Shown here: positions 45,490 to 53,923 of the stretch, piece after piece
How positions within the stretch are numbered: the first letter of the stretch is position 1
Layout: the number at the start of each line of letters is the position of its first letter
Assembly (NCBI GenBank): GCA_963827855.1
Contig: CAWHBY010000002.1
Location: forward strand, 1-64,000
From: DTPU01 sp963827855
GTDB taxonomy: Bacteria > Planctomycetota > Phycisphaerae > Sedimentisphaerales > Anaerobacaceae
Length of the DNA: 64,000 nt
Direction of reading: 5' to 3'
Made by a program: the position numbers and the translations under genes
The notes under the pieces: generated by a model
Seen by the model: only the letters and a program-made list of their open reading frames with translations
Told to the model about the DNA's origin: nothing
Database searches by the model: none

Positions 45490-46085
45490 TCCTGGGCCTC
45501 CAGATCGATCGTCAGGTCTGCAACCGGCGCAGCCTCGCCCATGACCAGCCTGCTGGTGCCGGTGGCGCCATTGATCGTGATTCCATAGTGGGTCTTGCCG
45601 TCGCCTATCCCGATGGCCGCCGACTCTGCCGAGCCATTGGGACGAAAGACGATCCTGGGGTAGGCGTCTCCGCCGGCAGCCACGTCCACGGATTCACTCA
45701 GCCCGATCGCCAGCTCTTCGATCTCCACGTTGCTCGGCAGCTCCACGGGTCTGCAGTACTGGTTGCGGATCATCCCGCCCTCTGCAGCGGAGAGGCTGTT
45801 GGCGTCGGGCTCCGCAGTGGTCACCCAGCACCGGCCGTTGGTCGTGTCGATCTCCAGGTACAAGGTCTGCTGTTTCTCAATGGCCGCGATACGGGCGTAC
45901 TTCGCCAGCGACCAGACGTCGCGGGCCGCCTTTTCCACCATCATCCGCTTGTACGATCCCACGTACACGCCACCGCCCAGGCCCGCAGCCAGCGCAATGA
46001 CCACGACCACCACCATCAGCTCGATGAGGGTGAACCCGCTGAGCAGTTGCGCGTTGCTGGTTGAGGGTTGTGGGTGCAGACCCAT
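45486..46085 (-). CDS. gspH: Type II secretion minor pseudopilin GspH
   Basis: About 199 residues from ATG 46085. The prepilin site is LSG|FTLIELMVVVVVIALAAGLGGGVYVG with Glu at position 5, then a beta-sheet domain (GRCWVTTAEPDANSL; VEIEELAIGLSESVDV; RIVFRPNGSAESAAIGI), as in GspH/FimT. The leader peptide (HPQPSTSNAQ) is itself encoded by a heptamer array. A GTG at 46145 could extend the frame by 20 residues through a second array, but no ribosome site supports it. Confidence 0.75.
   Translation of the reverse strand: MGLHPQPSTSNAQLLSGFTLIELMVVVVVIALAAGLGGGVYVGSYKRMMVEKAARDVWSLAKYARIAAIEKQQTLYLEIDTTNGRCWVTTAEPDANSLSAAEGGMIRNQYCRPVELPSNVEIEELAIGLSESVDVAAGGDAYPRIVFRPNGSAESAAIGIGDGKTHYGITINGATGTSRLVMGEAAPVADLTIDLEAQE
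46046..46073. repeat. Heptamer array inside the gspH leader-peptide codons
   Basis: Four 7-bp units GTTGCGC, GTTGCTG, GTTGAGG, GTTGTGG on the plus strand. They encode residues about 5-13 of GspH, before the prepilin cleavage site. The unit family matches the array at 47936-47970. Confidence 0.6.
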
Positions 46086-46100
46086 TGTCGTTGCCCAACC

Positions 46101-46149
46101 TTCTGGCTTCTGGATTCTGGATTCTGAGTGCTGGGTCCTCAGCACTCAG
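46101..46149. repeat. Heptamer array and perfect inverted repeat at the gspG stop codon
   Basis: Five 7-bp units (TTCTGGC, TTCTGGA twice, TTCTGAG, TGCTGGG) occupy 46101-46135. CTGAGTGCTG (46124-46133) is perfectly complementary to 46140-46149, which contains the gspG stop (46146-46148). The unit is nearly the same as in the array at 26323. Confidence 0.7.
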
Positions 46150-46571
46150 TCATTCACAACGTCGGCGTTCTCTCCTTCGCCGCCTTCCTGACCGTCCGCC
46201 CCATAGCAGATCAGGTCGGGCTGGCCGGGGTTGATCGTGCCCTGCGAGGCGTAGCCAAAGGGATTGCCCCAGGGATCCAGCAACTGCGACTGCTTCAGGT
46301 AGGGTCCGTTCCAGCCCGTTGCGCCGGGATTGACCAGCAGGACCTCCAGGCCCTCCGAGTCATCGGGGTACCTGCCGCAATCCATGTAGAACCGGCTGAC
46401 AGCGTCTTCCACGATCGCCATCCTGGGTTTGGCCAGGTCCACCTTGGCCTTGCCGATGTGCTTGATCACGTTCGGCGCCACAAAGGCGGCCAGCATGGAG
46501 ATGATCACGATCACCACCAGCAGCTCGACCAGCGTAAAGGCCCTTCTTCTCAGTGTCCTCTGGTTCTTCAT
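46146..46571 (-). CDS. gspG: Type II secretion major pseudopilin GspG
   Basis: 141 residues from ATG 46571, which follows GGAGAG. Prepilin site RRA|FTLVELLVVIVIISMLAAFVAP with Glu at position 5. The conserved major-pseudopilin signature follows: KAKVDLAKPRMAIVEDAVSRFYMDCGRYPDDSEGLEVLL, then GWNGPYLK and DPWGNPFGYASQG. The C-terminal LICYGADGQEGGEGENADV is the calcium-binding loop typical of GspG. It builds the periplasmic pseudopilus. Confidence 0.93.
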   Translation of the reverse strand: MKNQRTLRRRAFTLVELLVVIVIISMLAAFVAPNVIKHIGKAKVDLAKPRMAIVEDAVSRFYMDCGRYPDDSEGLEVLLVNPGATGWNGPYLKQSQLLDPWGNPFGYASQGTINPGQPDLICYGADGQEGGEGENADVVND

Positions 46572-46632
46572 ACAGGACTCTCCTGCAATCGTGTCGTCTA
46601 TCCCAGTTGCCACAGTTCGCACTGCGATTCGC

Positions 46633-47934
46633 TCATCTGCCCACCGCCCCCAGTTGCGTGATCACCATGGGCAACAAGGTCGCCACGATGATGAAACCGA
46701 TCACCAGGGCCAGCAGGAGGATCAGGATGGCGGGGAACACGGACATGAACCGCGTGATCGCCGCATCGGATTCGGTATCAAAGGTCTCTGCCGCGTGGAG
46801 CAGCAGCTCATCCAGCTTGCCCGTCTGCTCTCCCACCGCCACGATCTGGACCAACAGCGGCGGGAAATAGCCTGACTTCTCCAGCGGCTCCGAGAGGGTC
46901 GCGCCCCGCTTGACCTGTTCAGCCACGTGGTCGATCTGAACGGCAAGGACCTCGTTGCCGAGGGTATCGCGGACCACGGCGAGGGCCTCGAGGATGGTGA
47001 CCCCGCCCTTGGTCAGGGCGCCCAGGGTCCTGGAGAATCGGCCGACCGCGATCGTCCGCAGCACGGATCCCAACACCGGGATCTTGAGCTTGAAGCCGTC
47101 CCAGTGCATGCGGCCGTCGGTCCTGAGCCACCGGGCCCCATAGACGACCGCCGCCACGACCGCCGCTATGGTGAGCCAGCCGGGCGCAGACGAGATTCCG
47201 CTCTTGACGAAGTCGCCCGCGGACAGCAGCATCCGGGTGGGCAGCGGCATGGCCGCCCGTTCCATGTCCATGGAGGACATGACCGTCGGCAGGATCCACG
47301 TGACGATGACCGTGACGGACACCAACCCGAGGCACAACACCAGGATCGGGTACGCGGAGGCATTCTTGATGCTCGTCTTGACCTTCTCGTCGCGGCTGAG
47401 GATCTGCGAGAGTTGGGCCGAGGTCTGCTCGAGCAGACCGCCCGTCTCGCCCACGCGAATCATCGACAGATACAGGGGACTGAAGATCTTGGGGTGCTTG
47501 GCCATGGCCTCTGACAGGGAGAGGCCCTCGCTGACCGACTGGACCAAGTCTTCGAGCAGCTCCCTTGCGCCCGGCCGCTTCTGCTGATCGCGGAGCAGTT
47601 GCAGGCAAGCCATCATCGGCAGACCCGCCTTCAGGGCGGTGGCCAGTTGGGTGGTCATGGCCACCACCTCCTTGCTGGTCATGCCCCGTGACCCGAATCC
47701 AAAGGTTGAGGTATGGGCCGCCTGCCCATTCCTCGAAGGCTGCGAGGTCTTGCCCTTGGCCACCCCGGCCAGACCGGGACCTCCGGCCGCATTCCTGCCC
47801 CGTTCGTTCACCTCCGTCGCAAAGCGGCCCTTCTCAGCCAGTGCCGCCACTGCAGCCCTGCGGTCGCTGGCCTCGATGGCGCCTGTGACACTGCCTCCAT
47901 GCCTGTCCACTGCCTTGTACAGAAATTCGGTCAT
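46633..47934 (-). CDS. gspF: Type II secretion platform protein GspF
   Basis: 433 residues. An N-terminal cytoplasmic part (FLYKAVDRHGGSVTGAIEASDRRAAVAAL) leads to two T2SSF domains: TTQLATALKAGLPMMACLQLL with a first helix pair (PILVLCLGLVSVTVIVTWILP), and GRFSRTLGALTKGGVTILEALAVV with a last helix (FPAILILLLALVIGFIIVATLLPM). This is the standard three-helix inner-membrane platform that works with GspE. A basic Gly/Ser linker (about 45-75) is unusual. A heptamer array lies directly upstream. Confidence 0.9.
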   Translation of the reverse strand: MTEFLYKAVDRHGGSVTGAIEASDRRAAVAALAEKGRFATEVNERGRNAAGGPGLAGVAKGKTSQPSRNGQAAHTSTFGFGSRGMTSKEVVAMTTQLATALKAGLPMMACLQLLRDQQKRPGARELLEDLVQSVSEGLSLSEAMAKHPKIFSPLYLSMIRVGETGGLLEQTSAQLSQILSRDEKVKTSIKNASAYPILVLCLGLVSVTVIVTWILPTVMSSMDMERAAMPLPTRMLLSAGDFVKSGISSAPGWLTIAAVVAAVVYGARWLRTDGRMHWDGFKLKIPVLGSVLRTIAVGRFSRTLGALTKGGVTILEALAVVRDTLGNEVLAVQIDHVAEQVKRGATLSEPLEKSGYFPPLLVQIVAVGEQTGKLDELLLHAAETFDTESDAAITRFMSVFPAILILLLALVIGFIIVATLLPMVITQLGAVGR

Positions 47935-47935
47935 G

Positions 47936-47970
47936 GGTGGTTATGGGTTGCTGGTTGTGGGTTATCCGTT
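47936..47970. repeat. Heptamer array between gspE stop and gspF start
   Basis: Five 7-bp units ending GGTT or CGTT (GGTGGTT, ATGGGTT, GCTGGTT, GTGGGTT, ATCCGTT) lie 23 bp downstream of the gspE stop codon and next to the gspF start. Confidence 0.7.
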
Positions 47971-47992
47971 GCCTGCCGGCTTGGTCTCTTGC

Positions 47993-49708
47993 CTAATCAT
48001 CGTCGCCGATGGTCTTCGCGACCCGTATGATCTCCTCGGGCGTGGTCTGTCCTGCCAGCACCTTCTCGAAGCCGTCGTGGACCATGTCCACGTGGTCCGG
48101 CGGGGCCGCACGGACGACCTGATCGCTGGTCGGCCGCGTCGCGATCAACTCCCGCAAGGGACCCGTGATGCGAAGCAGCTCAAAGATCCCGGTCCGGCCC
48201 AGCATGCCGGTCTGGCCGCAGTGATTGCATCCACGGCCCCGGTAGAACACGGCACCCGGCTTCAACTGCATGGCGTTGCTCAGCCCCTTGAGCAGGCTCT
48301 TGTCCGGCTCGTAGGCCTCCTTGCAGTGCGGACAGATCCGTCTGACCAGCCGCTGGGCCAGCAGCCCCTCCAACGAGCTCGACAGCAGGAAGGGCTCCAC
48401 GCCCATGTCCGTCAGACGGGTCACTGCACCCGCGGCGTCATTCGTATGAAGCGTCGAGAAGACCAGGTGGCCGGTCAGGGCTGCCCGGATCGCGATGTCT
48501 GCGGTCTCGCGATCGCGGATCTCGCCGACCATGACGATGTCCGGGTCGTGACGCAGAATGTGGCGCAGGCCCGTGGCGAAGGTCAGGCCCCGCTTGTTGT
48601 TGACGGGCATCTGGTTGATCCCGTCCAGTTGGTACTCGACCGGGTCCTCAATGGTGATCATCTTGACCGACGGCGAATAGATCTTCTTGAGGGCCGCGTA
48701 AAGGGTGGTCGTCTTGCCGCACCCCGTGGGCCCCGTCACCAGCACGATCCCGTACGTCTTGCGAAGGCACTTCTCGAAATTCGCCAGCATCGTAGGATTC
48801 ATGCCCAGGTCTTCCAGCTCGATCAAGGCCGCGCTCTTGTCCAGGATTCGCAGCACCACCGTCTCTCCATGGACGGTCGGGACCGTGGAGACGCGAAGAT
48901 CGATCCTGCCCCGCTTGCCCGCGAAGTCGATGTGGCCATCCTGCGGCACGAACCGCTCGGCGATATTCATGTTGGCCATGATCTTGATGCGCGAAATGAT
49001 CGCCGCGTGCAGTCGTTTGGAGGAGGGGCTCTTCTCGACGAGCAGGCCGTCTATCCTGTACTTGATCTTGAGCTCGTTCTCGAACGGCTCGATGTGGATG
49101 TCGCTGGCCCGGTCCTCGATGGCCTCCAGGATGATCAGGTTGACCAGGTTGACCAGCGAGGGCTCCCTGGCAAGCTCGTTCAGCCTGGCTGTGGACAGAT
49201 CATCGCCTTCGAGAGAGCTGTCTTCCTCACTCTGTTCCTTTGGAGCCAGGTCGTCCAGCATCCGGGCCACGTTGCTGCCGTAGAACCGAAGGATCGCGTT
49301 GTCCATCTCGATGGGGTCCGCGTAGTAGCGATGGATCAGAGAGCCCGTCACCAGCCTGAGGTCTTCCACGGCCTCAGTCTGGAAAGGATTGACCATCGCG
49401 ACGGCCAGGCGGCCATCCTCGAAGCCCAGGGGAAGGATGCTGTACTTGTTGACCAGATCCGAAGGCACCTGCGCGATGATCTCGGCACTGAGCGAGACGT
49501 CGTTCAGGTCGATCCGCTCTATCCCCGCCTGAAGTGCAAGGGCCTCCTGCAGTTGGGTCTCAGTCACATAGCCCAGCTCCAGGAGGATGGTGCCGAGCCT
49601 GCGGTACTGGACCTTCTGTTCGGAGAGCGCCACGTCGAGGCTTGAGGGGTCCAGATAGGACTTCTCACAGAGCAGTTCACCCAGGAGCCTCTTTCGTCCG
49701 TTGTCCAT
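47993..49708 (-). CDS. gspE: Type II secretion ATPase GspE
   Basis: 571 residues. An N-terminal GspE/PilB domain (LLGELLCEKSYLD; LGTILLELGYVTETQLQEAL) precedes the ATPase core: ASDIHIEPFENELKIKYRIDG, Walker A GPTGCGKTTTLYAAL, Asp box MITIEDPVEYQLDGINQ, Walker B RHDPDIVMVGEIRDRETADIAI and His box ALTGHLVFSTLHTNDA. The tetracysteine zinc motif is CPHC and CNHC. It powers pseudopilus assembly from the cytoplasmic side. It is the first gene of the operon, with a promoter at 49748-49776. Confidence 0.94.
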   Translation of the reverse strand: MDNGRKRLLGELLCEKSYLDPSSLDVALSEQKVQYRRLGTILLELGYVTETQLQEALALQAGIERIDLNDVSLSAEIIAQVPSDLVNKYSILPLGFEDGRLAVAMVNPFQTEAVEDLRLVTGSLIHRYYADPIEMDNAILRFYGSNVARMLDDLAPKEQSEEDSSLEGDDLSTARLNELAREPSLVNLVNLIILEAIEDRASDIHIEPFENELKIKYRIDGLLVEKSPSSKRLHAAIISRIKIMANMNIAERFVPQDGHIDFAGKRGRIDLRVSTVPTVHGETVVLRILDKSAALIELEDLGMNPTMLANFEKCLRKTYGIVLVTGPTGCGKTTTLYAALKKIYSPSVKMITIEDPVEYQLDGINQMPVNNKRGLTFATGLRHILRHDPDIVMVGEIRDRETADIAIRAALTGHLVFSTLHTNDAAGAVTRLTDMGVEPFLLSSSLEGLLAQRLVRRICPHCKEAYEPDKSLLKGLSNAMQLKPGAVFYRGRGCNHCGQTGMLGRTGIFELLRITGPLRELIATRPTSDQVVRAAPPDHVDMVHDGFEKVLAGQTTPEEIIRVAKTIGDDD

Positions 49709-49747
49709 CTACTTCCCCTTACCTTGCTCATCGTCGGCAGAACTGCT

Positions 49748-49776
49748 ATTGTACCCTGAATTCTGCCGCCACTCAA
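49748..49776 (-). promoter_or_regulatory. Promoter of the type II secretion operon
   Basis: On the minus strand TTGAGT (49776-49771), a 17-nt spacer and TACAAT (49753-49748) lie about 40 bp before the gspE ATG. GGTAAGGGGAAG just before the ATG provides a ribosome site. Confidence 0.5.
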
Positions 49777-50097
49777 CTACCCGCACCCTGGCCGCCAGAC
49801 ACCTATGCCCTTCCTGGCCCCATGGCCCTCGCCCAACGTCAGTTGGGCTCAGGCCGGCGGAAATATCCCTCCAGAAGCACGGCTCGCCTCCCCATCCCTG
49901 GTCGGGCCGTTGCGTAGAATCTGGTCATGACACTAGTTTGGACACGCCGAAACGGGCCCTTGTTACATGAAAAGCAAGGGTCCGGTCCAAAAAAAGTCCC
50001 CTCGCAAGGCCTCGCATCGCCGCTGTGCATCTTTCCCAGACAACCCATGTATCCTGGGCCGCCACCATCGCAGTGGGCTGAAAGCCTGCAACAGAAC
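49777..50097. other. Intergenic region between divergent gspE and queF
   Basis: No convincing gene. It holds one clear hairpin: GGGCCCTTG (49954-49962) with CAAGGGTCC (49975-49983), nine pairs including one G-U, followed by A-rich sequence rather than T. No preQ1-riboswitch pattern is recognisable before queF. Confidence 0.4.
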
Positions 50098-50126
50098 TTG
50101 CCACCGCCCCTGCATTGGACTATCAT
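50098..50126 (+). promoter_or_regulatory. Promoter of queF
   Basis: TTGCCA (50098-50103), a 17-nt spacer and TATCAT (50121-50126), identical in both boxes and spacing to the polyuronate operon promoter. A start near 50133 leaves a short leader to ATG 50156 with AAAGGAA as ribosome site. Confidence 0.6.
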
Positions 50127-50155
50127 TGGACCTGCACCGCCAGAAAGGAACGGTC

Positions 50156-50515
50156 ATGAGCGACGCCGCGAAGATAGAGCTGTTTGAAAACCCCAGGCCC
50201 CAACGCGACTATACCATTACTATCCGGTGTCCGGAGTTCACCAGTCTCTGCCCCAAGACCGGTCAACCGGACTTTGGGGTCATTACCATCGAGTATGGCC
50301 CGGACAAGACGTGCATAGAGCTCAAGAGCCTCAAGCTCTACGTCCAAGGGTACCGCAACAAAGGGATATTCTACGAAGCCCTGACCAACCAGATCCTTGA
50401 CGATCTGACCTCTGTCTGCAAGCCGAGATGGATGACCATCACGGCCAGTTTCAGCCCTCGGGGAGGTATCACGACGGACGTGAAGGCAGAGTACCACGCA
50501 AACCTTGGGAGATAA
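50156..50515 (+). CDS. queF: NADPH-dependent 7-cyano-7-deazaguanine (preQ0) reductase
   Basis: 119 residues, the short unimodular QueF type. It reduces preQ0 to preQ1 for queuosine in tRNA. The catalytic Cys lies in FTSLCPKTGQPDFGVITIEY (Cys plus Asp in PDF), and the QueF signature CIELKSLKLYVQGYRNKGIFYEA is complete, ending GGITTDVKAEYH. The start ATG follows AAAGGAACGGTC. The stop TAA is 3 nt before the zinc-ribbon gene, so the two are likely co-transcribed. Confidence 0.93.
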   Translation: MSDAAKIELFENPRPQRDYTITIRCPEFTSLCPKTGQPDFGVITIEYGPDKTCIELKSLKLYVQGYRNKGIFYEALTNQILDDLTSVCKPRWMTITASFSPRGGITTDVKAEYHANLGR

Positions 50516-50518
50516 GCC

Positions 50519-51055
50519 ATGGCCATCGTCTTTCATTGTGAGCACTGCGGAAAGAAGATCGACGCCCCGCTCACTGCAGGGGGCAAATGGGGCAAGTGCC
50601 CGGCCTGTCACAACAGAATCTACGTCCCCCTGGTAGAGCCTGCAGCCCCTGCGGATGAACTGCGGCTGGCCCCTATAGATGATGGAGATGAGGAGCGGAG
50701 AAACCGCCTCTTGACCGAGACCTTCCAGTTGACTCAGGACATCCTGCAGGAGAAAGGTGTGCCCGAGTCCTCCAGCGATGAGACGCCTGCGCCCAGAGAG
50801 GACTCGCTGTTCATCCCCATGGTGCCTTTAGAGGACAAGGACCTGACCAAGGACGTCGTTCAGTATCTCCGTCTCATGGCCGACGGAGAGCTGGACAAGG
50901 CCAGCCAGGCCTTTGGCATGATCACGCCCTATCGCAAACAAGCACTGGAGATCCTGGACCGCATCGCCTTGGGGGAGATCCTGGACCCCCGTCTCGCGGC
51001 CATTCCCCCTCATGTCCTGTCCGGTCTAATAAGAAATCTCCGCTCAGAGCTATAG
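50519..51055 (+). CDS. Zinc-ribbon protein of unknown function
   Basis: 178 residues. The N-terminus is a zinc ribbon (FHCEHCGKKIDAP...GKWGKCPACHNRIYVP: two CxxC knuckles about 20 residues apart). A linker rich in Pro/Ala/Asp/Glu follows, then a helical C-terminal half (DVVQYLRLMADGELDKASQAFGMITPYRKQALEILDRIALGEILDPRLAAIP). No membrane segment. It may bind nucleic acid or a protein partner; the context with queF gives no firm role. Confidence 0.65.
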   Translation: MAIVFHCEHCGKKIDAPLTAGGKWGKCPACHNRIYVPLVEPAAPADELRLAPIDDGDEERRNRLLTETFQLTQDILQEKGVPESSSDETPAPREDSLFIPMVPLEDKDLTKDVVQYLRLMADGELDKASQAFGMITPYRKQALEILDRIALGEILDPRLAAIPPHVLSGLIRNLRSEL

Positions 51056-51267
51056 CCACTTCCTCCTCTTCCAGAATCCATCTCCTGCGACCTTCGTGAT
51101 CCCTTCTCGGACCACGAAGCCACGCCGCACAGTCCTCGCCTGCCAATGCCCCCTTGGATCTTGGGCCCTCGATTTGGCATTCCTGAGGCCATCATCTATG
51201 TTTTTATTAGAAGCGATCTGAAATACAGCCTGCGGCTGATCAGGATCTTGGAAGAAGAGGCTAGACT

Positions 51268-53049
51268 ATGGCAAGCGGGACCACCGTCGTACACGTCACC
51301 CACGAAGCCACGGGCCAAGTCGGGGGAATCGGCGCGGTCCTTCAGGGGCTCTTTACCTGTCCACCCTATCTGGATGCCATAGGACGGTCCATCCTGGTCA
51401 GCCCGCTCTTTGCCATCGAGGGTGGACCCGGTGACCGGCTCGGACCCGACGGCGAGGTCCTGTACTCCTCGATTGATGGGCTCTTGAGCCCCGGCTACCG
51501 TCAGGCCTTCGAGAGGATTGAGCGATACTACAACGTCGGCATCGTGTACGGCCGGCGCACCTTCCGAGACAGCCTGACCGGGGTCTCCAGCTCGCCCGAA
51601 GTCCTTCTGATCGACGTCCGCCACAGTGACCGCGGACCCGTCGACGAGTTCAAACGCCAGCTATTCGAGCAATTCAGCATCCAAAGCCATCGGTACGAGC
51701 ACCTGTGGGAGTACGAGCAGTACGTACGCCTGGGGCCGCCCGCCATCGCAGCACTCAAGGCCCTTGGCATTCCCGACGAAACCACCCTTCTGATCTCACA
51801 CGAGTTCATGGGCATGCCCACGGTCCTCCAGGCCATTCTGGACCCGTGCTGCGACTACCGAACGGTCTTCTACGCGCACGAGGTCGCCTCCGTGCGGAAG
51901 ATCGTCGAGGACCATCCCGGCCACGACACCCTCTTCTACAATGTGATGAAGGCGTCCCGATCGCACCGCCAGACCCTCGGCCAGGTCTTCGGAGACCAGA
52001 GCACCTACTTCAAGCACGCCCTGGTGGAGGCCTCCCGGTACTGCGACAAGATCTTCGCGGTGGGCGACTTGGTGGGGGACGAACTGCGATTCCTGGCCCC
52101 TGAATTCGAACATGCCTCCATCCACGTGGTCTATAACGGTGTTCCGGCCTACGAGATTGACCTGGCCGCCAAGTTGGAGGCCAAGGCCAAGCTGCAGACC
52201 TATGCGGAACGGCTGTTGGGATGGCGGCCTGATACGGTGTTCACGCACGTGACCCGGCTGGTCCGAAGCAAGGGCCTATGGCGGGATCTCAAGGTCATGG
52301 AGGCCCTGGACGGGGAGTTCAAGGCGAGGAACAAGACCGGTGTGCTCCTGCTTCTGTCCACCGAAGTGGGCCAGCGGCGATCCAGCGACATCCTCCAGAT
52401 GGAGTCGTCCTACGGATGGCCTGTCGCCCACAGGGAAGGCTTGCCTGATCTCTCGGGCGGAGAGGCAGCACTGTATACGGCCATTCAGGAGTTCAATGCG
52501 AGAAGTCTTGCGGTCAAGGTCGTCTTCATCAACCAGTTCGGTTTTGACGCGCGGCGGTGCGGCAGCCGGATGCCCGAGGAAATGGAGTTCATGGACCTTC
52601 GAAAAGGAACGGACGTGGAGTTCGGCCAGAGCATCTACGAGCCCTTTGGCATCGCGCAGATGGAACCTCTGACCTTTGGGGCCCTCTGCGTCTACACCAA
52701 CGTCTGCGGTTGTGCCGGCTTCTATGGCCACGCCTCCGAGGGGCTCGACAACCGGAACGTCATCCTCGCCGACTACACGCGCCTGGCCAACTCGGACGGC
52801 ATCGCGGTCGAGGACCTGATCAGGATCGGCCAGGCGGAACGTGACAGGGTAGAGGCCCGCGAGAGCGCGGCCGTGGCGGCCGAGATCCTCCGCCGCCTCC
52901 CCCAGGATGAGGCGGAGACCGAGTCTCTCCTCCGCAGCGGGTACGCGGTGGCCAACCGCATGAGCTGGAGGGTCGTGGTCAACCGCTGTCTCCTGAACCA
53001 CTTCCAGGAATTGGATGAACGCTCGGTCGCGAGAGTGACAGCCTGCTAA
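51268..53049 (+). CDS. Glycogen/starch synthase-like glycosyltransferase (GT-B)
   Basis: 593 residues. The opening VVHVTHEATGQVGGIGAVLQGL has the synthase-type KxGGL-like glycine loop (here VGGIG). The middle has TLLISHEFMGMPTVLQAI, FYAHEVASVRKIVEDHPGHD and IHVVYNGVPAYEIDL, where the second GT-B domain begins (FTHVTRLVRSKGLWRDLKVMEAL). The donor-site region near the end is GQSIYEPFGIAQMEPLTFGALCVYTNVCGCAGF, matching the conserved EPFGxxxLEP block of glycogen synthases. Long helical insertions separate the two domains. It may make storage glycan or another alpha-glucan; the donor nucleotide is not determined. Confidence 0.68.
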   Translation: MASGTTVVHVTHEATGQVGGIGAVLQGLFTCPPYLDAIGRSILVSPLFAIEGGPGDRLGPDGEVLYSSIDGLLSPGYRQAFERIERYYNVGIVYGRRTFRDSLTGVSSSPEVLLIDVRHSDRGPVDEFKRQLFEQFSIQSHRYEHLWEYEQYVRLGPPAIAALKALGIPDETTLLISHEFMGMPTVLQAILDPCCDYRTVFYAHEVASVRKIVEDHPGHDTLFYNVMKASRSHRQTLGQVFGDQSTYFKHALVEASRYCDKIFAVGDLVGDELRFLAPEFEHASIHVVYNGVPAYEIDLAAKLEAKAKLQTYAERLLGWRPDTVFTHVTRLVRSKGLWRDLKVMEALDGEFKARNKTGVLLLLSTEVGQRRSSDILQMESSYGWPVAHREGLPDLSGGEAALYTAIQEFNARSLAVKVVFINQFGFDARRCGSRMPEEMEFMDLRKGTDVEFGQSIYEPFGIAQMEPLTFGALCVYTNVCGCAGFYGHASEGLDNRNVILADYTRLANSDGIAVEDLIRIGQAERDRVEARESAAVAAEILRRLPQDEAETESLLRSGYAVANRMSWRVVVNRCLLNHFQELDERSVARVTAC

Positions 53050-53083
53050 CGCCCGTCCGATCCTGCCACAAAGTATTTGACCG

Positions 53084-53740
53084 GTGTCCCCACAACCGCT
53101 ACACTTTCGCGTCGTGCGTGGGCAGGCAAGAAAACCCGCCGTACCGGTCGTTGGAATTCTGGGCGGCATTGGATCGGGCAAGAGCACCGTGGCGGCCGAA
53201 TTCGGCAGGCTCGGTTGTGCCGTCGTCCAGGCGGATGTCATCGCCCACGAGGTCCTGCAGAGGCCGGACATTCGAGAGCAGGTGGTTCGGCTCCTGGGTG
53301 GAACGGTTCTGGACGTCCACGGCCAGATTGATCGAAAGAGGGTCGCTGCCATCGTCTTTGCCGACCCCGAGAAGCTGGCGGGCCTCAACCGGATCATCCA
53401 CCCGCCGGTCATGGCCGAGGTCGAGCGACGTCTCCGCGCCTATCAGCAGGATTCTCGCGTGCCGGCCGTGGTCCTGGACGTCCCCTTGTTGGTGGAGGTC
53501 GGATGGGCGGACCGGTGTGACCGGTTGATCTTTGTGGCCTGCGATCTCAAGGCCCGGCTGACCAGGAGCCGGACATTGACCCTGGAGGAGATCCAGGCCA
53601 GGGAAAATTTTCAAATTTCTCTGGACAAGAAAGCGAATCTCGCCGATAATACGATTCAAAATGACTCAGACCTTTCGGCGTTAGCAGGACAAATCGCCAC
53701 CATCTTCTCGAGTATAGTCAGCAATCGTGGTGGTTTGTAA
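53084..53740 (+). CDS. coaE: Dephospho-CoA kinase
   Basis: 218 residues. It phosphorylates dephospho-CoA in the last step of CoA synthesis. The P-loop is GILGGIGSGKSTVAAEF, and the CoA-binding residues are in VVQADVIAHEVLQ and LNRIIHPPVMAEVERRL. VVLDVPLLVEVGWADRCDRLIFVACD is the conserved lid/base region. The start is GTG 53084; the about 20 residues before the P-loop strand are slightly longer than usual, so a GTG inside VVRGQ is possible. It lies directly before rho. Confidence 0.88.
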   Translation: MSPQPLHFRVVRGQARKPAVPVVGILGGIGSGKSTVAAEFGRLGCAVVQADVIAHEVLQRPDIREQVVRLLGGTVLDVHGQIDRKRVAAIVFADPEKLAGLNRIIHPPVMAEVERRLRAYQQDSRVPAVVLDVPLLVEVGWADRCDRLIFVACDLKARLTRSRTLTLEEIQARENFQISLDKKANLADNTIQNDSDLSALAGQIATIFSSIVSNRGGL

Positions 53741-53923
53741 CCGTCGGGGTAGCCGGTGGGCCTGGTAAACAAGGTCTCCTTGTTGATCTGACAACAACTC
53801 CCCTGTCTCATCATTACAGGAAGGCCGCCGAGTTTTTCCCCGCGTCCCTGGCTGGACGTTCCAACCATTGTGCGAACCGGCCCTAAGAGACGCGAGAGCG
53901 TTTAGTTTGGAGAAGGAGTCAAA

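Noticed and set aside
47639..49645. Long plus-strand open frame opposite gspE/gspF
   Set aside because: Antisense shadow of gspE, which has complete ATPase motifs.
49926..50155. preQ1 riboswitch upstream of queF
   Set aside because: The leader after the predicted transcription start is only about 23 nt, and no preQ1-I hairpin plus A-rich tail is visible.
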